From: Lojkania enalia
Lineage: Eukaryota > Ascomycota > Dothideomycetes > Pleosporales
Assembly (NCBI GenBank): GCA_010094045.1
Contig: ML986609.1
Coordinates: 352,778 to 401,600, forward strand
Length of the DNA stretch: 48,823 nt
Reading direction: 5' to 3'
Shown: one piece after another, positions 47,001 to 48,823 of the stretch
Numbering within the stretch: position 1 is the stretch's first letter
Layout: each line of letters opens with the position of its first letter
The notes under the pieces: generated by a model
Told to the model about the DNA's origin: nothing
The model's database searches: none
Seen by the model: the letters and a program-made list of their open reading frames with translations, nothing else
Position numbers and translations under genes: made by a program

Positions 47001-48550
47001 ACTACTTATTATAGTATTTTTAACTAGTAGAGAGAAGAGTTTACTATTTACTATACTAGCTTACTTAAATTAATATAGGGTAATAGTAGTAGTAGTACCG
47101 TACCGGGCGCTTATTAAGAACTTAGTTAAGCAGATTTAAGAGAGTAGGATTAACTATATAGAGTAGAAGTATAGTAAGAATAATCTAATAGTAGTAGTAG
47201 TAGTTAATATAGATATAGTAGGCGATATAATAAGTAATAGGAATTTTATTAGCTATATAAGAATACTTAATAGTAAGAGGCTACTACGGCGGATTATAGT
47301 AGATAAGTATTATCTTATCTTTATATTAAATAACTAGTAGTTAAAGCTGGTAAAGCTAAAGAATCTACAGCTACTACTATACCCGGTAGTACTACTTACA
47401 GTAATACTACCGCTAGTATAAGAGGCTGAGTTAGGAGAGAGTATACTAGTTTAGTATATAATATACGTCTAAGTAAGTATAATATAGCTAAATATACGAT
47501 ATTTAGTATTATAGTATAAATAGGGGTAGATATAGAAGATAGTATTAGTAATATATTAGTAGTAGGTGTAGTAGCTTAAGGAACGAAAAAAGAAAGGGGT
47601 AGTATACTACTGCAGTAAAGCGTAATATAAAGCGATAGCTAAAGTACTAGATAGTAAGTACTATTATACTAGAAATATAGAGTAAGCTAAATAGTTAGAG
47701 GAATAGCTTAAAGAAGATAGGCTTATAGTAGCTATATTAGTATTAGGTATAGGAGTAGATTTCCTAGGAATTATATTTATACTATATATAGGAATACTAT
47801 AGAGTATAATTAACTTTACTTAGAAGAGTAGATATAGTAGATAGGTAGGCGAGTAGGTAGATTCGGTAATTTTTATAGAAGAGAGTAAGGTAGAGTAAAG
47901 GATAGAATAAAAAGGAGAGGAGCTAAATATATAGGCGATAGAGAGGTTTATTATAGATAATAGGTATTAGTAAGGGCTAATAAGCAGCTATTTTAACAGG
48001 AAGTAGGTAAGCTGTAATAATATTAAGCTAGCTAGATATAACTAATATAGAGAGAGTATTAGTAAGTAGTAGGATAGGTAGTATAAGGTAAGCTTAGCGT
48101 GGTAGCAGGTTTAAGAGGTACTAGAAGAGCTACATAAAGGATATGCGGTATACTAGATAATAGAAAAAATAGAGATAGAAGAATAGTAGAAGTATAAGAT
48201 AATATAGTATATAGTATAGTCTAAGATAAATAGAGTTAAGCTAGATAGATTTCGGATAGGAATACGCGATAGAGGAGGGAGTTATAGCTACTAGTAATAC
48301 TAGGTTAGTTAGAAGTACTATATAACTAAGTTAGATATAAGCAATTAATATTAGTAGCTAAATATAATAGTACTACTAGCTTAAGTAGTAGTAGAGGTTA
48401 AAGAGGGGGCTTAGATAATCTAATAGTATAGCTACTTAGGAGAACTTAGTAGGGATTAGAAGATATATATAGAGTAGTTAAAGAAGAGGTACTTTTAACA
48501 GGTTTAGAGAGAATATTTTCGTAATATAATAGTAGTTAGTATTTAAATTA
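44030..48550 (+). pseudogene. RecQ-3: fungal telomere-linked-helicase-like RecQ pseudogene, full length
   Basis: This SF2 RecQ-type helicase has a long fungal N-terminal region. Visible landmarks: Asn/Ser/Asp stretch 45125-45235; conserved FIVDGQIIIVVYYYKSQF at 46200-46255; motif I TSREKSLLFTI at 47023-47055 (TGxGKS in active enzymes); motif Ia PYRALIKNLVK at about 47100-47130. The DExH box is VDKYYLIF at 47299-47322 in the same frame (DECH), and motif III is LLTVI at about 47389-47405. Motif V is LGIGVDFLG at 47740-47768, and the arginine-finger motif VI is KSRYSR-VGE at 47823-47855 (ESGRGGRAGE in relatives). After that come a Cys-containing stretch (VSCNNIKLARYN) and EVLEELHKGYAVY at about 48115. 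RIP stops run throughout. Start codon not determinable. Confidence 0.82.
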
Positions 48551-48823
48551 TACTCTTTATATAGTAGAATATAGAATAGGATAATAAAAATAGAGATAGT
48601 ACAGTATATAGAATAAATAGAAAGTAGGTAGAAATTAAAAATAAAATAGTAATATAGTAGATTTTTTAAAAAAAGAAGTTAAAAAATAAATAAAGCATTT
48701 CTTTTATAATTAAAAAAAAGAATTTATTAATATTTTTAGATATTAGTATAAAAGAGATTAATAAGTTAAAATAAATAAAAGAAAATATATTTTAGAAAAA
48801 GAAAGTTAATAAAAAGAAAAAAA
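48551..48823. other. A-rich end of window with strong strand asymmetry
   Basis: From about 48640 the plus strand becomes dominated by A (runs of 7-8 A), with very little C. RIP mutates both strands and does not create this bias. It could be the 3' tail of the RecQ element, a separate old sequence, or the edge of a different compositional domain. No reading frame or repeat was recognised. Confidence 0.5.

Larger units (their letters stand above)
43858..48823 (+). mobile_element. RecQ element copy 3 (RecQ-3), longest copy; 3' end not certain
   Basis: Inserted in RecQ-2 in the same orientation, with the same 5' terminus. It runs through the entire N-terminal region, the helicase core and a C-terminal region to at least about 48550, then into an A-rich tail up to the window end. 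At 5 kb it is the only copy with a complete helicase domain. Its 3' terminus cannot be fixed because no second copy reaches it. Confidence 0.82.

Noticed and set aside
29479..48823. Helitron or Crypton identity for the RecQ element
   Set aside because: The helicase motifs are SF2 RecQ-like, not Pif1-like, and I recognised neither an HUH replication initiator nor a tyrosine recombinase. The 5' end is not the TC start of Helitrons.
1..48823. Short ORFs of 100-200 codons in many frames
   Set aside because: TA-rich RIP sequence lacks TGA and has scattered open frames by chance. Most overlap clear transposon domains on the other strand or frame and show no domain of their own.
1..48823. tRNA, rRNA, CRISPR or telomere repeats
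   Set aside because: No cloverleaf with conserved loops, no rRNA-like conserved block, no regularly spaced short repeats and no TTAGGG/CCCTAA array were seen.

Overview
This window is a block of dead transposable elements from a filamentous ascomycete (Pezizomycotina), not ordinary gene space. The main evidence is the mutational signature of repeat-induced point mutation (RIP). The first 60 bases contain 15 TA dinucleotides and no CA or TG, and that pattern holds almost everywhere. Coding frames of recognisable fungal transposons stay in register for kilobases but are filled with TAA/TAG stops where CAA, CAG or TGG is expected. I found no intact protein gene, tRNA, rRNA or CRISPR array. The setting looks like an AT-rich isochore, centromere-proximal or subtelomeric region; the species cannot be named from the sequence.

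Layout. (1) 1-10370: a Ty3/gypsy chromovirus on the minus strand (family alpha, copy A, 279-bp LTR), cut off by the window start. It is interrupted at 3157-8660 by a complete gypsy chromovirus on the plus strand (family beta, 202-bp LTRs, target duplication ACTAT). (2) 10371-12754: two pogo/Fot1-type DNA transposons. Copy A sits in pogo-1. Pogo-2 is inserted in the terminal inverted repeat of pogo-1 and itself carries a solo 539-bp LTR of family gamma. (3) 13047-16690: a third pogo element truncated against the integrase-chromodomain end of another gypsy element (delta). (4) about 16700-18611: a Ty1/copia integrase fragment on the minus strand. (5) 18612-29478: two more alpha copies, B (inserted in the copia) and C (inserted in B). 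(6) 29479-48823: three copies in one orientation of a large RecQ-type helicase element resembling fungal telomere-linked helicases. Each starts at the same 5' terminus; copy 1 also contains a complete gamma gypsy element (33028-40498, target duplication TAATA).

The right half reads as a one-sided nest: copia interrupted by alpha-B, by alpha-C, by RecQ-1, by RecQ-2, by RecQ-3. None of the interrupted right-hand halves lies in the window, so they should lie beyond 48823 in reverse order if this is nesting rather than deletion or recombination. The most unusual item is the RecQ element. Its fixed 5' boundary (TATCTAATATAA, always directly after a pyrimidine pair, CC or TC), three consecutive palindromes in its first 115 bp, and three independent junctions suggest that the helicase gene is, or was, part of a mobile element.

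All coordinates for degraded coding regions are approximate because start codons and most diagnostic Cys, His, Gln and Trp codons have been mutated. LTR, TSD and TIR coordinates were read base by base and are much firmer.
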